Shown in pieces: positions 32,978 to 41,658 of a stretch of DNA of 64,000 bases. Each line of letters opens with the position of its first letter. Position 1 is the first letter of the stretch. The notes under the pieces were generated by a model, which saw only the letters and a list, made by a program, of their open reading frames with translations, was not told where the DNA came from and did not search any database. This DNA comes from Arthrobacter glacialis. Its GTDB lineage: Bacteria; Actinomycetota; Actinomycetes; Actinomycetales; Micrococcaceae. Location: the NCBI RefSeq assembly GCF_002909445.1, contig NZ_PPXC01000001.1, forward strand, positions 62,001-126,000, given 5' to 3'. A program made the position numbers and the translations under genes.

Positions 32978-35900
32978 TAGTACTGCACCTCCTGAGAGCG
33001 ACGGCGGATGGTGGAAACGTTGTCCCGCTGGTTTCCCGTGGGGCCAAGGTAGTTGAACGCGTACGTGAGCTGGGCGTAGCCGCCAATCAGGTGCGAGGGT
33101 TTCACGAGCAGCCGGGTCACCGAATTGTGAATGCCGCCGCGCCGGCCCGTGGCCTCCGACTTGGGCACGTCGATGGTGCGCTCCTGGGCGTGGTGAATGT
33201 AGGCGACACCTGCCGGCATGCGGTGGCTGACCACCGCCCTGCCCACGAACACGCCGTTCATGTTCACGCACTCAACCCATTCGTTGTCCAAGACGCAGAT
33301 TGAGTTGGCATCCTGCGGGCTCATCCACACGGTGGGGCCGCCACGCGAGAGCGAGAGCATGAGCAGGTTGTCCTGGTATTCGGAGTGGATGGACCATTTG
33401 GAGTGCGGGGTCAGGTAGCGGACCACAATTTCCTGCTCGCCCGTGGGTCCCAGCTTGGGTTCGCCAAAGAGTTTGTGCATGTCCAGCGGTGGCCGGTAGA
33501 TGGGCAGCGCCTCACCAATGTCGATGATCCAGTCGTGGTCAAGGAAGAAATGCATGCGCCCCGTGAGCGTGTGGAAGGGTTTGAGTCGCTCAATGTTGAT
33601 GGTGAACGGTGAATAGCGCCGCCCGCCCGTCTCCGAGCCGGACCATTCCGGGGAGGTGATCACCGGAACCGGCCCGGCCTGGGTCATGGCGAAGGAAATA
33701 TGCTTTTCCTCGCTGCCCTCGGCCAAATCCACCAGCTTCACGCCGGTGCGCTTTTCCAGCTCTTTGAAGCCGCTGACAGCCAGCTGGCCATTGGTGGTGC
33801 CGGAGAACGTCAAGATGGCCTCGGCCAGTTTCGCGTCCGTGTCGATGGCCGGGCGGCCGTGCGCCGCACCGCCCATCATGACGCCGTTCGCCTTGGCCAG
33901 GTGTGTGAGCGCTTTGTCGAGTTTGTAGTTGACGTCCTTGACGGTGAAGCCCAGTTTGTCTGCCAGCGGGCCCACAGCCGTGAGCTTGTTGGCGATGGCC
34001 GTGTAGTCGCGTTCCACCACCATGAAGTTGGGCATGTTCTGTCCCGGGACACCCTCAATGCCGTCCTCGCGCCAGTCGCGAACCACCCCGCCTGGCTGGG
34101 CGATCTGCCCCACGGTGTCGTGGATGAGCGGGACGCTGACCAGATCCTTGCGGGTGCCCAAGTGCTGCACTGCCTGGCGCGAAAATTCCTCGGCGAGCAG
34201 TTGGAACATCTCAAAGTCAGTCTTGGTCTCCCACGGCGGGTCAATGGCCGGGGTGAAGGCGTGCACAAACGGGTGCATGTCGGTGGAGGAGAGGTCGTGC
34301 TTCTCGTACCAGGTTGCCGCGGGAAAAACGACGTCGGACAGCAGGGTTGTGCTGGTCATGCGGAAGTCGGCGGAGACCAGGAAATCCAGCTTGCCCTCGG
34401 GGCCCTGCTCGTGCCATTTCACGTCCTTGGGCTTGAGTGATGCCTCGCTGTCCTGGCCCATGACGTTGTTGTGGGTGCCGAGCAGGTTGCGCAGAAAGTA
34501 CTCGTTGCCCTTGGCCGAGGAACCAAACAGGTTCGAACGCCACAGCACCAGCGTGCGTGGCCAGTTTTCCGGTGCGTCAACATCCTCAATGGCCGGGTTG
34601 ATGGTCCCGTTCTGCAATGATTGCGCAACCCACGTCTTCTCATCGGGCGCCTCACCTGCCGCCACCGCTGCGATGGCTTGGTCTGCCAGATCCAGCGGGT
34701 TCGCATCGAACTGCGGATAAAACGGCATCCAGCCCAGTCGTGCCGACTGCGCCAGCGCGTCGGCCGTGTGCATGCCATCCAAACTGCCCGTGGACAGTGG
34801 GGACTTCAGGGCATCTGCGGAGTAGCCGTCCTGGCGCCACTGGTCAGTGTGCATGTACCAATAGCCGGTGCCGATCATGGTGCGCGGCGGGCGCGACCAG
34901 TCGAGGGCATTGGCCAGGGACACCCAGCCGGTGATGGGGCGGCACTTTTCCTGCCCCACATAGTGGGCCCAGCCGCCGCCGTTGCGGCCCATGCAGCCAG
35001 TGAGCATGACCAGCGCCAAAATGGCCCGGTAGGTGGTGTCGCCGTGGAACCACTGGCAAATGCCGGCGCCCATGATGATCATGGAACGGCCCTTGGACTG
35101 TTCCGCATTGCGGGCAAATTCTCGGGCAATCCGGATGCACGCCTGGGCGGGGACTGAGGTGATTTCTGCCTGCCAGGCGGGAGTGTACGGGGTGGAGGCG
35201 TCGTTGTAGTCGCTTGCCCAGTCACCCGGCAGGCCAGGCCGGCCCACACCGTACTGGGCCAGCATCAAGTCATACACGGTGGTGACAAGATGGCCCTCAA
35301 CCATCTTGACGGGAACCCCGCGTTTGAGGATGGAGCCGGCACCCTCGGGGTCCTCAAAGCAGGGCAACAGGATCTCCAACGATTCGCTGGACACCTCGGC
35401 CATGCTTAGGGCCGGTTCAATGCCCTCCAGATCAAGGTTCCATTTGCCCTCGCCGGTTTTGGAGTACCGGTGCCCCAGGGTGCCGTTGGGGACAATGGCC
35501 TTGCCGCTCACCCGGTCAAAGAGCATCGTCTTGAACGCGGCATCCTCCTGGTTTTCCTGGCCGGGGACCAGCGCGGCGGTGAGGAATTTGCCGGGACTGT
35601 ACGTCCCGTCGTCGCGCTTCACCAGCCTGATGAGGAACGGCAGGTCGGTGAACTGGCGGACATAGCTTTGGAAGAACGGCACCTGGCGGTCCACGAAAAA
35701 TTCCTTGAGCATTACGTGGCCCATGCCCATGGCCAGGGCGGCGTCGGTGCCGGCCGCGGCAGGCAGCCATTCGTCGGCGAACTTGGTGTTGTCCGCATAG
35801 TCGGGGCTCACAGCGATGACCTTGGTGCCGCGGTAGCGCACTTCAGTCATCCAATGGGCGTCGGGGGTGCGGGTGACGGGGACGTTGGAGCCCCACATCA

Positions 35901-36690
35901 TCAGGTACGTGGCATCCCACCAGTCGCCGGACTCCGGGACGTCGGTTTGGTCACCAAAGACCTGAGGGCTGGCCACGGGAAGATCCGCGTACCAGTCATA
36001 AAAGGAGGTCATGACCCCGCCGATCAGCTGCACAAAGCGGGTGCCAATGGCGTGGCTGACAATGGACATGGCCGGGATGGGGGAGAAGCCCGCCACCCGG
36101 TCCGGGCCGTACGTCTTGATGGTGTTCACGTGCGCGGCGGCAGCTATTTCCAGTGCCTCGGCCCAGGAAGTACGGACCAGGCCGCCCTTGCCGCGGGCAT
36201 TTTGATACCGCTTGCGTTTTTCTGGGTCGGCAGCGACTTCGGCAAACGCCAGCACGGGGTCCTTGAGGCGGGCCTTAGCTTCGCGGTACATTTCCACGAG
36301 CACGCCGCGGGCGTAGGGGAAGCGAACCCTGGTGGGGGAGTAGGTGTACCAGGAGAACGCCGCGCCGCGGGGGCAGCCGCGGGGCTCATACTCGGGGCTG
36401 TCCGGGCCCACGCTGGGGTAGTCGGTCTGCTGGGATTCCCAGGTGATGATGCCGTCCTTGACATACACCTTCCAAGAACACGACCCCGTGCAGTTCACGC
36501 CGTGGGTTGACCGCACCACCTTGTCATGACTCCACCTGTCGCGATAAAAGATGTCGCCGGCCCGTCCGCCCTCCCGGAAAACCGCGCGGGAATCATCGCT
36601 CACATCCCACTTGGTGAAGAAACGCCCCAGCTTCAACATCGCGTCCGACGCCGGGCCATCGACTCCAGCAACAAAAGGTTCAGCAGTCAT
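32977..36690 (-). CDS. narG: Respiratory nitrate reductase alpha subunit
   Basis: Catalytic subunit (1237 residues) reducing nitrate to nitrite at a bis-MGD molybdenum centre on the cytoplasmic side. The N-terminal iron-sulfur ligand set with histidine is visible (HGVNCTGSC, His63/Cys67/Cys71, and Cys106 in EPRGCPRG), as is the molybdenum-ligand region YDWYADLPVASP. Length matches other NarG proteins. ATG at 36690. First gene of narGHJIK; all five genes are contiguous on the minus strand. A possible CRP/FNR-type site lies about 107 bases upstream. Confidence 0.97.
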   Translation of the reverse strand: MTAEPFVAGVDGPASDAMLKLGRFFTKWDVSDDSRAVFREGGRAGDIFYRDRWSHDKVVRSTHGVNCTGSCSWKVYVKDGIITWESQQTDYPSVGPDSPEYEPRGCPRGAAFSWYTYSPTRVRFPYARGVLVEMYREAKARLKDPVLAFAEVAADPEKRKRYQNARGKGGLVRTSWAEALEIAAAAHVNTIKTYGPDRVAGFSPIPAMSIVSHAIGTRFVQLIGGVMTSFYDWYADLPVASPQVFGDQTDVPESGDWWDATYLMMWGSNVPVTRTPDAHWMTEVRYRGTKVIAVSPDYADNTKFADEWLPAAAGTDAALAMGMGHVMLKEFFVDRQVPFFQSYVRQFTDLPFLIRLVKRDDGTYSPGKFLTAALVPGQENQEDAAFKTMLFDRVSGKAIVPNGTLGHRYSKTGEGKWNLDLEGIEPALSMAEVSSESLEILLPCFEDPEGAGSILKRGVPVKMVEGHLVTTVYDLMLAQYGVGRPGLPGDWASDYNDASTPYTPAWQAEITSVPAQACIRIAREFARNAEQSKGRSMIIMGAGICQWFHGDTTYRAILALVMLTGCMGRNGGGWAHYVGQEKCRPITGWVSLANALDWSRPPRTMIGTGYWYMHTDQWRQDGYSADALKSPLSTGSLDGMHTADALAQSARLGWMPFYPQFDANPLDLADQAIAAVAAGEAPDEKTWVAQSLQNGTINPAIEDVDAPENWPRTLVLWRSNLFGSSAKGNEYFLRNLLGTHNNVMGQDSEASLKPKDVKWHEQGPEGKLDFLVSADFRMTSTTLLSDVVFPAATWYEKHDLSSTDMHPFVHAFTPAIDPPWETKTDFEMFQLLAEEFSRQAVQHLGTRKDLVSVPLIHDTVGQIAQPGGVVRDWREDGIEGVPGQNMPNFMVVERDYTAIANKLTAVGPLADKLGFTVKDVNYKLDKALTHLAKANGVMMGGAAHGRPAIDTDAKLAEAILTFSGTTNGQLAVSGFKELEKRTGVKLVDLAEGSEEKHISFAMTQAGPVPVITSPEWSGSETGGRRYSPFTINIERLKPFHTLTGRMHFFLDHDWIIDIGEALPIYRPPLDMHKLFGEPKLGPTGEQEIVVRYLTPHSKWSIHSEYQDNLLMLSLSRGGPTVWMSPQDANSICVLDNEWVECVNMNGVFVGRAVVSHRMPAGVAYIHHAQERTIDVPKSEATGRRGGIHNSVTRLLVKPSHLIGGYAQLTYAFNYLGPTGNQRDNVSTIRRRSQEVQY

Positions 36691-36796
36691 GGCCCCACCC
36701 TAGGGGGCATTCGGGCGGTTTACTACAGTCACTGGATTAGTCGACAAAGTGCTGTGCTAATTGTTGCCATGATCATGCGACTTTTGTTTTTTGTGG

Positions 36797-36810
36797 TGAC
36801 TTTTGTGTCA
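36797..36810 (-). promoter_or_regulatory. Possible CRP/FNR-type site upstream of narG
   Basis: TGAC-N6-GTCA dyad about 107 bases before the narG start. The core is shorter than the TTGAT/TGTGA consensus, so this is only a candidate for oxygen- or nitrate-responsive control. Confidence 0.3.
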
Positions 36811-36856
36811 TGGGTATGCGCCAACATGACGAAGCGTGCGCCCCAGTTTTTAAAGC

Positions 36857-36949
36857 AACTAGCCCGCAGAAAACGCCGAAAAACACGTCAAATCCGTGAA
36901 TTTTCGCCGTTTTCTGCGGGCCAGTTGTTAGGGAGGGCGAGGGGACTAG
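36857..36949. repeat. Composite intergenic repeat, copy C (short form)
   Basis: Inverted repeat (arms 36857-36882 and 36901-36926, AACT(A/G)GCCCGCAG at the ends, two mismatches, 18-base loop), then GTTAGGGAGGGCGAGGGGACTAG-type tail reaching the trmB stop at 36946-36948. Compared with copies A and B, most of the GC-rich block is missing and the stem interior differs. No gene was recognised in the rest of the 36691-36945 spacer. Confidence 0.75.
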
Positions 36950-37878
36950 TTGCGGCGGAAGGCCAGGTCAAAGATGACCCGGCCAGCCTTGTGGGCCTTG
37001 TTCTCAAAACTGGTCAGTATGCGGCCGTCAAAGCGCGGAGCCCAACCGCCCACTGCGTCGGGGTCCTCACTTTGCTCGCAGTCGACTCCGCTGAGCCGAG
37101 CCTCGGTGAGGGGGCTCTCGGCTCCGGTGCGCTCGCCGTCGTGCATGTTGGTGAAGTCAGTAGATGCCTGGCCCACTTGCTGCATTTGCTCGGCGTAGGT
37201 GGACCAGTCGGTGGCTAGGCGCCAGATTCCGCCGGGGACCAGTACGCGGGCAACCAGAGGGGCGAAGGTGTCCTTCACCATGCGGCGCTTATTGTGCTTG
37301 GACTTGTGCCAGGGGTCCGGGAAAAACACCCAGACTTGGCTGACGGAACCGGGCGGGAGCATGGTGCTCAGGACCTCCGGCGCGTTGGCCTGCACCACGC
37401 GGACATTGGTCAGCTGCTTGGCCACGATCTTTTGGATGGTCTGCGCCAGGCCGGGCGTGTACACCTCGACGGCGAGGAAGTCCTTGTCGGGGTTTTCCAT
37501 GGCGGCGTGGACCACGGCATCTCCCAGACCTGAACCAATCTCCACGACCAGGGGGGCCGTGCGGCCGAACTCCGCCTCGGCGTCGAAAACGTACTCGGGG
37601 TGAACCGAGGTGTCGGCAATGTGGCGGGGAACGTCCACTGCGAGGGTGTCGGAGTGATCGTCCCAGGCCTGCTGGCGCCGTCCCTGCAAACGCGTGCCGC
37701 GGCGCACAAAAGACACCGGCTGGGCGCGGTAGGTCCCCTCCGCAGCCTGGCTGCCCGGGGTGACGGGGCGCGCTGTTCCGTCCTGCGAACGCGGCGCACG
37801 CTGATCTGCGGGCGCAGTTGCGGGCGCGTCAGTCGCTGTTGCGGGGGATTCGGGGACGGAAGCTGGGGTTTCACTCAT
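36946..37878 (-). CDS. trmB: tRNA (guanine-N7-)-methyltransferase
   Basis: SAM-dependent enzyme forming m7G46 in the tRNA variable loop (310 residues). Motifs: VVEIGSGLGDAVVHAA for SAM binding, the tRNA-site signature FFPDPWHKSKHNKRR, and LATDWSTYAEQM. The N-terminal ~70 residues are Ala/Pro/Thr-rich and probably disordered. The frame extends to 38220, but ATG at 37878 with AAAGGG before it is chosen. The stop codon sits inside the dispersed repeat copy C. Monocistronic. Confidence 0.93.
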   Translation of the reverse strand: MSETPASVPESPATATDAPATAPADQRAPRSQDGTARPVTPGSQAAEGTYRAQPVSFVRRGTRLQGRRQQAWDDHSDTLAVDVPRHIADTSVHPEYVFDAEAEFGRTAPLVVEIGSGLGDAVVHAAMENPDKDFLAVEVYTPGLAQTIQKIVAKQLTNVRVVQANAPEVLSTMLPPGSVSQVWVFFPDPWHKSKHNKRRMVKDTFAPLVARVLVPGGIWRLATDWSTYAEQMQQVGQASTDFTNMHDGERTGAESPLTEARLSGVDCEQSEDPDAVGGWAPRFDGRILTSFENKAHKAGRVIFDLAFRRN

Positions 37879-37939
37879 CCCTTTAAGGGTACCGGGCTTC
37901 TTCTGAAGGCTGGCCCTTACCGGTATTGGTGAGATTCCT

Positions 37940-38047
37940 GCATTCGAAGCAGCAGCTGATGCGGGTTGGCAGCGAGTTCTGTCATCGAAACTGCAGCTGA
38001 TGCGGGTTCCGGGGCCCGCAACCCACATCTGCTGCTGTTTCGATTGC
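37940..38047. repeat. Three-copy 28-bp repeat, two direct and one inverted
   Basis: Copies at 37940-37967 and 37982-38008 (direct, sharing GCAGCTGATGCGGGTT) and 38020-38047 (inverted, AACCCACATCTGCTGCTG). The third can fold back on either of the first two, giving alternative hairpins. It lies just upstream of trmB on the other strand. Confidence 0.8.
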
Positions 38048-38337
38048 TGAGCAGCCCCGACACCTTCCAGATCACCGCCTACGCCAAAAAGATGGCAGAC
38101 CACGCCCTTATAGCCGGCCTTGAGGGCGTGACCTGCCATGTCGCTGAACACGCGGGGTGGTTTTGGCCGCGACAACGGTGGATAACTGCAGCTGTGACCG
38201 CGAGTGCTGACCTTGGCCACAAAAGACCGCGTGTAACCATGCAGCTCGCAGTTGCGGTCAGCATTCGCCGCAGAAGGTGAGATGCGGCACTAAGGTGAGC
38301 GCCCGGCGTCGTGCCCCTGTTAGACTGGGAATACTTA

Positions 38338-38367
38338 ATGTGCATCAAGCGCATTCTGCGTCGATGA
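38338..38367 (+). CDS. Putative leader peptide MCIKRILRR upstream of the DEAD-box helicase
   Basis: Nine-codon ORF (ATG to TGA) 147 bases upstream of the helicase ATG. It follows TAGACT, a plausible -10 box, by 11 bases with no Shine-Dalgarno, so it could be translated from a leaderless or near-leaderless mRNA. The peptide is strongly basic. A hairpin lies downstream between it and the helicase gene. Coding status is a guess from position and layout. Confidence 0.35.
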   Translation: MCIKRILRR

Positions 38368-38514
38368 ACGCATGCAACTTGTCCCGCAAAGATTTGCACA
38401 GTAATTTTGCACTGTGCGGCCCGCGGTTGACACGCTCTGGCATTGAATCGGCGAACCCGGGCTCAAAACTGATCCTGGGACGTTGAACCGCCTTACGAAA
38501 GATTCTCTCTTTAC

Positions 38515-40236
38515 ATGACAACTTTTGCTGCCCTTGGTGCGCCCAAGGAAATCGTTGCTTCACTCGCCGCTCAGGGCATTGAAGAAGCATTCCCCATCCA
38601 GATCAAGACCTTGCCTGACACGCTGGCAGGTCGCGATGTTCTGGGTCGCGGCCGCACCGGCTCCGGCAAGACCATTGCCTTCGCTATCCCGCTCGTTGCC
38701 CGTCTGGCCGAGCGCGAAGCCCCTTACTTCCGCAAGCCCGGCCGCCCCATGGGCCTGGTGCTGGCACCCACCCGTGAGCTGGCCACCCAGCTGAACAACA
38801 CTATCGAGCCGTTGGCCAAGGCCATGGGCTTGAACACCACAGTCATTTACGGCGGTGTCTCCCAGGCTCGCCAGGAAAAGGCACTGCGCGCCGGCGTCGA
38901 CATCGTCATCGCCTGCCCGGGCCGCCTCGAAGACCTCATGAAGCAGCGCATCGTCTCACTGGAAAGTGTCGAGATCACTGTTTTGGATGAGGCCGACCAC
39001 ATGGCTGACCTCGGCTTCCTGCCCGTCGTCAAGCGCCTGCTGGACACCACGCCCACCCAGGGCCAGCGCATGCTGTTCTCCGCAACGTTGGACAACGGCG
39101 TGGACAAGATTGTTCAGCGTTACCTCTCCAACCAGCTCACCCACTCAGTGGATGAGCCGGTTGCTTCGGTTTCCACCATGGAGCACCATGTTCTGGTTGT
39201 TGGCGACCAGACCATCAAGAAGCAGGTCATTGTTGAACTGGCCTCCGGTGCCGGCCGTCGCATCCTGTTCATGCGGACCAAGCACCACGCCCGCAAGCTG
39301 GCCAAGACCCTGACCGACGCCGGTATCCCCGCCGTTGATCTGCACGGAAACCTGTCACAGAATGCCCGTGACAGGAACCTGGCCGAGTTCTCCACCGGTG
39401 ACGTGCGCGTCCTGGTTGCCACCGACGTTGCCGCCCGCGGCGTGCACGTTGATGACATTGAACTGGTCATCCACGTTGACCCGCCCACAGAGCACAAGGC
39501 TTACCTGCACCGATCAGGGCGTACGGCTCGCGCCGGGTCCGACGGCGTTGTTGTCACCCTGACGCTCCCCGAGCAGCAGAGCGACGTCAAGAAGCTCATG
39601 AAGGCAGCCGGTGTTGACGTGAACTTTGAGCGCGTCAACGCCAGCTCACCGACCATTGCCAACCTGGTGGGCGATGTTGCTGACAAGATTGATCCCCGCA
39701 CCCGCGCAGCCCTGCTTGCTTCCAAGCAGCCGGCACAGGGTGGTGGCACCTCAACCGGCGCCAACGCTCAGCGCAAGCGTGCCCGCACAGGCGCAGCCCC
39801 CACAGCCGGTGGCCGTGGCGGTCGTGGTGGACGCGGTCGCGTTTCCGCCGATTCCTCTGAGCGTCCGGCAGCTGCCGGGAACCGTTCCGAGCGTCGCGAA
39901 GGCCAGCCTGCTGGTGGTCGCTTTGCCGGTCAGGGCCGTCCGGCCCGTGCCGCCGGTGAAGGTCGTCCGGCACGTTCCGGCGAGGGCCGCCCGGCTCGCG
40001 ACGGCGACGTGGCTCGCGGCAACCGCGCAGGCCAGGGTTCAGCAACGCGCAGCTCCTCGCACACCAACGACGCCCCGCGCAGCAACTCACGCGGTGCCGG
40101 CCAGGGTGGCGCAGTGTGGTCCTCCAACACTGGCGGCAACTCCGGCGGCAGCTTCAACTCCAACGGTGGCGGTGCACGCTCCGGCGGACCCCGCCGCGCG
40201 TCAGCGCCTGCGTCCAACCAGCGCCGCGCCCGCTAA
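38515..40236 (+). CDS. DEAD-box RNA helicase
   Basis: ATP-dependent RNA helicase of 573 residues. The RecA-like core is complete: Walker A GRGRTGSGKT (about 44-53), APTRELATQ, DEAD (158-161), SAT, and HRSGRTARAG. The tail from about residue 410 is Arg/Gly/Ser/Ala-rich and low in complexity, typical of RhlE-like actinobacterial enzymes and likely to bind RNA non-specifically. ATG at 38515 has only a distant GAAAGA as ribosome site. The long leader fits cold-shock or autoregulatory control known for bacterial DEAD-box genes. The TAA stop touches dispersed repeat copy B. Confidence 0.93.
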   Translation: MTTFAALGAPKEIVASLAAQGIEEAFPIQIKTLPDTLAGRDVLGRGRTGSGKTIAFAIPLVARLAEREAPYFRKPGRPMGLVLAPTRELATQLNNTIEPLAKAMGLNTTVIYGGVSQARQEKALRAGVDIVIACPGRLEDLMKQRIVSLESVEITVLDEADHMADLGFLPVVKRLLDTTPTQGQRMLFSATLDNGVDKIVQRYLSNQLTHSVDEPVASVSTMEHHVLVVGDQTIKKQVIVELASGAGRRILFMRTKHHARKLAKTLTDAGIPAVDLHGNLSQNARDRNLAEFSTGDVRVLVATDVAARGVHVDDIELVIHVDPPTEHKAYLHRSGRTARAGSDGVVVTLTLPEQQSDVKKLMKAAGVDVNFERVNASSPTIANLVGDVADKIDPRTRAALLASKQPAQGGGTSTGANAQRKRARTGAAPTAGGRGGRGGRGRVSADSSERPAAAGNRSERREGQPAGGRFAGQGRPARAAGEGRPARSGEGRPARDGDVARGNRAGQGSATRSSSHTNDAPRSNSRGAGQGGAVWSSNTGGNSGGSFNSNGGGARSGGPRRASAPASNQRRAR

Positions 40237-40373
40237 CTAGTCCCCACGCCCGCCCTAACCTAGCAAGCTCGGCCAGGGAACCCTCGGGCGCGTGGGCCCA
40301 AGCAACTGACCCGCAGTAATGGTCGAAAAATCGCGATTTCGCGGTGTTTTTCGACCACAACTGCGGGTCAGTT
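40234..40373. repeat. Composite intergenic repeat, copy B (inverted relative to copy A)
   Basis: From the helicase stop: CTAGTCCCC, then the GC-rich block ending in GTGGGCCC (about 40299), then the hairpin with arms 40304-40330 and 40347-40373 (25 of 27 pairs, same AACTGACCCGCAG start as copy A, 16-base loop). The order is the reverse complement of copy A, and again it fills the gap between convergent genes. Confidence 0.9.
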
Positions 40374-40405
40374 TTGGTTAATGGCATGATGTACGACGGC
40401 GGCAC

Positions 40406-41545
40406 TCACCGGCGGCGCGCTGGTGCAGCAGCTCGGTAACGACTAGCGGCAACGGTGGCCGCAGCAATCGTGACAAGGGCGCCCAGAATCAGGGCGGCCG
40501 GCTCGCCAGGAGCCAGCAGATTCTGCTGAATGCCAATCGTGGCAGCGGCGACGGGCACGCCCAGCTGCGAAGCGGAGAGCACGCCCAGCGGCAGTGGTTG
40601 ACCAAGGAAGCACGTCACGCAATGGACGGCTATGGCACCAAACCCCAGGGACAGCCCCAGCGCGATCATCGGGGGATGGGCGGCAAGTTCGCGTAGGTCC
40701 AAGGACGCGCCAAGCCAGAGAAAAAATAGTGGGCCCAAAAATCCCTCGGTGAGGGCAAATAATTGATGGGCCAGCCGGCGCGGCTCTCCCACGGCCGAAA
40801 CCGCCAGCCCGAACGCAAATCCGGCAAGCATGATGGACACATGGCTCCACACCGCCAGGCCTGCCAAGGCAAACAGGACCACCAGCTGGAATCGCAGTTC
40901 AAAGGCAAACTTCCTGTTTTCAGAAACCTTGTGAATACGTCGCCAAGTGCCGTTTGCGTCCGCTCTGCGCAACAACAAAAACATGGCGCCGGTACTCGCC
41001 ATAACTGCCAAGGAGCCCAGTGCCGCCCTGCCCGCTGTGGCCGGGTTGAGAACAAGCGGCAGGGCGATGATGGCCAGAGTATCGGCCATGGCCACTTGGG
41101 CTGTCATGGCAAGGACAGGAGGCCCTGATAATTTCAGGGAGCCAATCATGGGCAACGCCAGTGCTGCGGACGACGAAGCGAGCAACACGATGTAGAGCGG
41201 TGCGTGCCCGCCGCCAAAAATAGCAGCCAGGCCAATGCCCACCGCTGCGGCAGCCGCTGCCACCACCATGAGGCGCAGGGCGCCACTGCCCAGGGCGGCG
41301 CGAATTTGCTTGTTTCGGACCGGGACGTGCGTGCCCACCACGAACATGATGAGGGCAAACCCCATGTCCGCTAGGAACGTGAAGGTGGGTTCGGCCGGAT
41401 CCACCAAACCCAGTCCGGAGCGGCCAATGAGGATCCCCGCGAGCAGCTCTCCGATCACCACCGGAATGCGCCACCGTGCCGGGAGCGCCAGCAGCGGGCC
41501 CAGCAGGGCGGCCACGCAAATGAGGGCCAGGATGGGGAAGGTCAT
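40406..41545 (-). CDS. Cation:proton antiporter (CPA2/KefB-like)
   Basis: Integral membrane exchanger of 379 residues with about 11-12 helices and the Na+/H+ exchanger fold. Family cues include RIPVVIGELLAGILIGRSGLG near the N-terminus and the unwound-helix regions with polar residues (ADMGFALIMFVVGT, FFLWLGASLDL). No TrkA nucleotide-binding domain follows, so it is the short form. Exported ion (Na+ or K+) is unknown. ATG at 41545. It is convergent with the DEAD-box gene. Confidence 0.85.
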   Translation of the reverse strand: MTFPILALICVAALLGPLLALPARWRIPVVIGELLAGILIGRSGLGLVDPAEPTFTFLADMGFALIMFVVGTHVPVRNKQIRAALGSGALRLMVVAAAAAAVGIGLAAIFGGGHAPLYIVLLASSSAALALPMIGSLKLSGPPVLAMTAQVAMADTLAIIALPLVLNPATAGRAALGSLAVMASTGAMFLLLRRADANGTWRRIHKVSENRKFAFELRFQLVVLFALAGLAVWSHVSIMLAGFAFGLAVSAVGEPRRLAHQLFALTEGFLGPLFFLWLGASLDLRELAAHPPMIALGLSLGFGAIAVHCVTCFLGQPLPLGVLSASQLGVPVAAATIGIQQNLLAPGEPAALILGALVTIAAATVAASRYRAAAPARRR

Positions 41546-41658
41546 GGACCAGGCCGGGGGTGGGTGGACAAACGAGGCTGTTCCATATGCCCATTGTGCA
41601 TGGCAGCGCCAAATTGCCCAAGAGTTTTGGTGGGCCGACGGTGAAGATGACGGCGGCC

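Larger units (their letters stand above)
37879..38514 (+). other. Repeat-rich 636-bp spacer and long 5' region of the DEAD-box gene
   Basis: No full gene. Contents: a three-copy repeat (37940-38047), a second imperfect inverted repeat around 38150-38275, a candidate -10 box TAGACT at 38321-38326, a nine-codon ORF at 38338-38367, a GCACAGT/ACTGTGC hairpin near 38396-38417, and TTGACA at 38428-38433. The distance from the candidate promoter to the helicase ATG, about 180 bases, suggests a structured leader. Confidence 0.55.

Noticed and set aside
32977-33271. Longer narH starting at 33271
   Set aside because: The extra 98 residues overlap narG out of frame and lack similarity; the normal NarH N-terminus starts at 32977.
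36781-36850. Short plus-strand ORF upstream of copy C
   Set aside because: Short hydrophobic-looking frame with no ribosome site and it runs into the hairpin; not supported.
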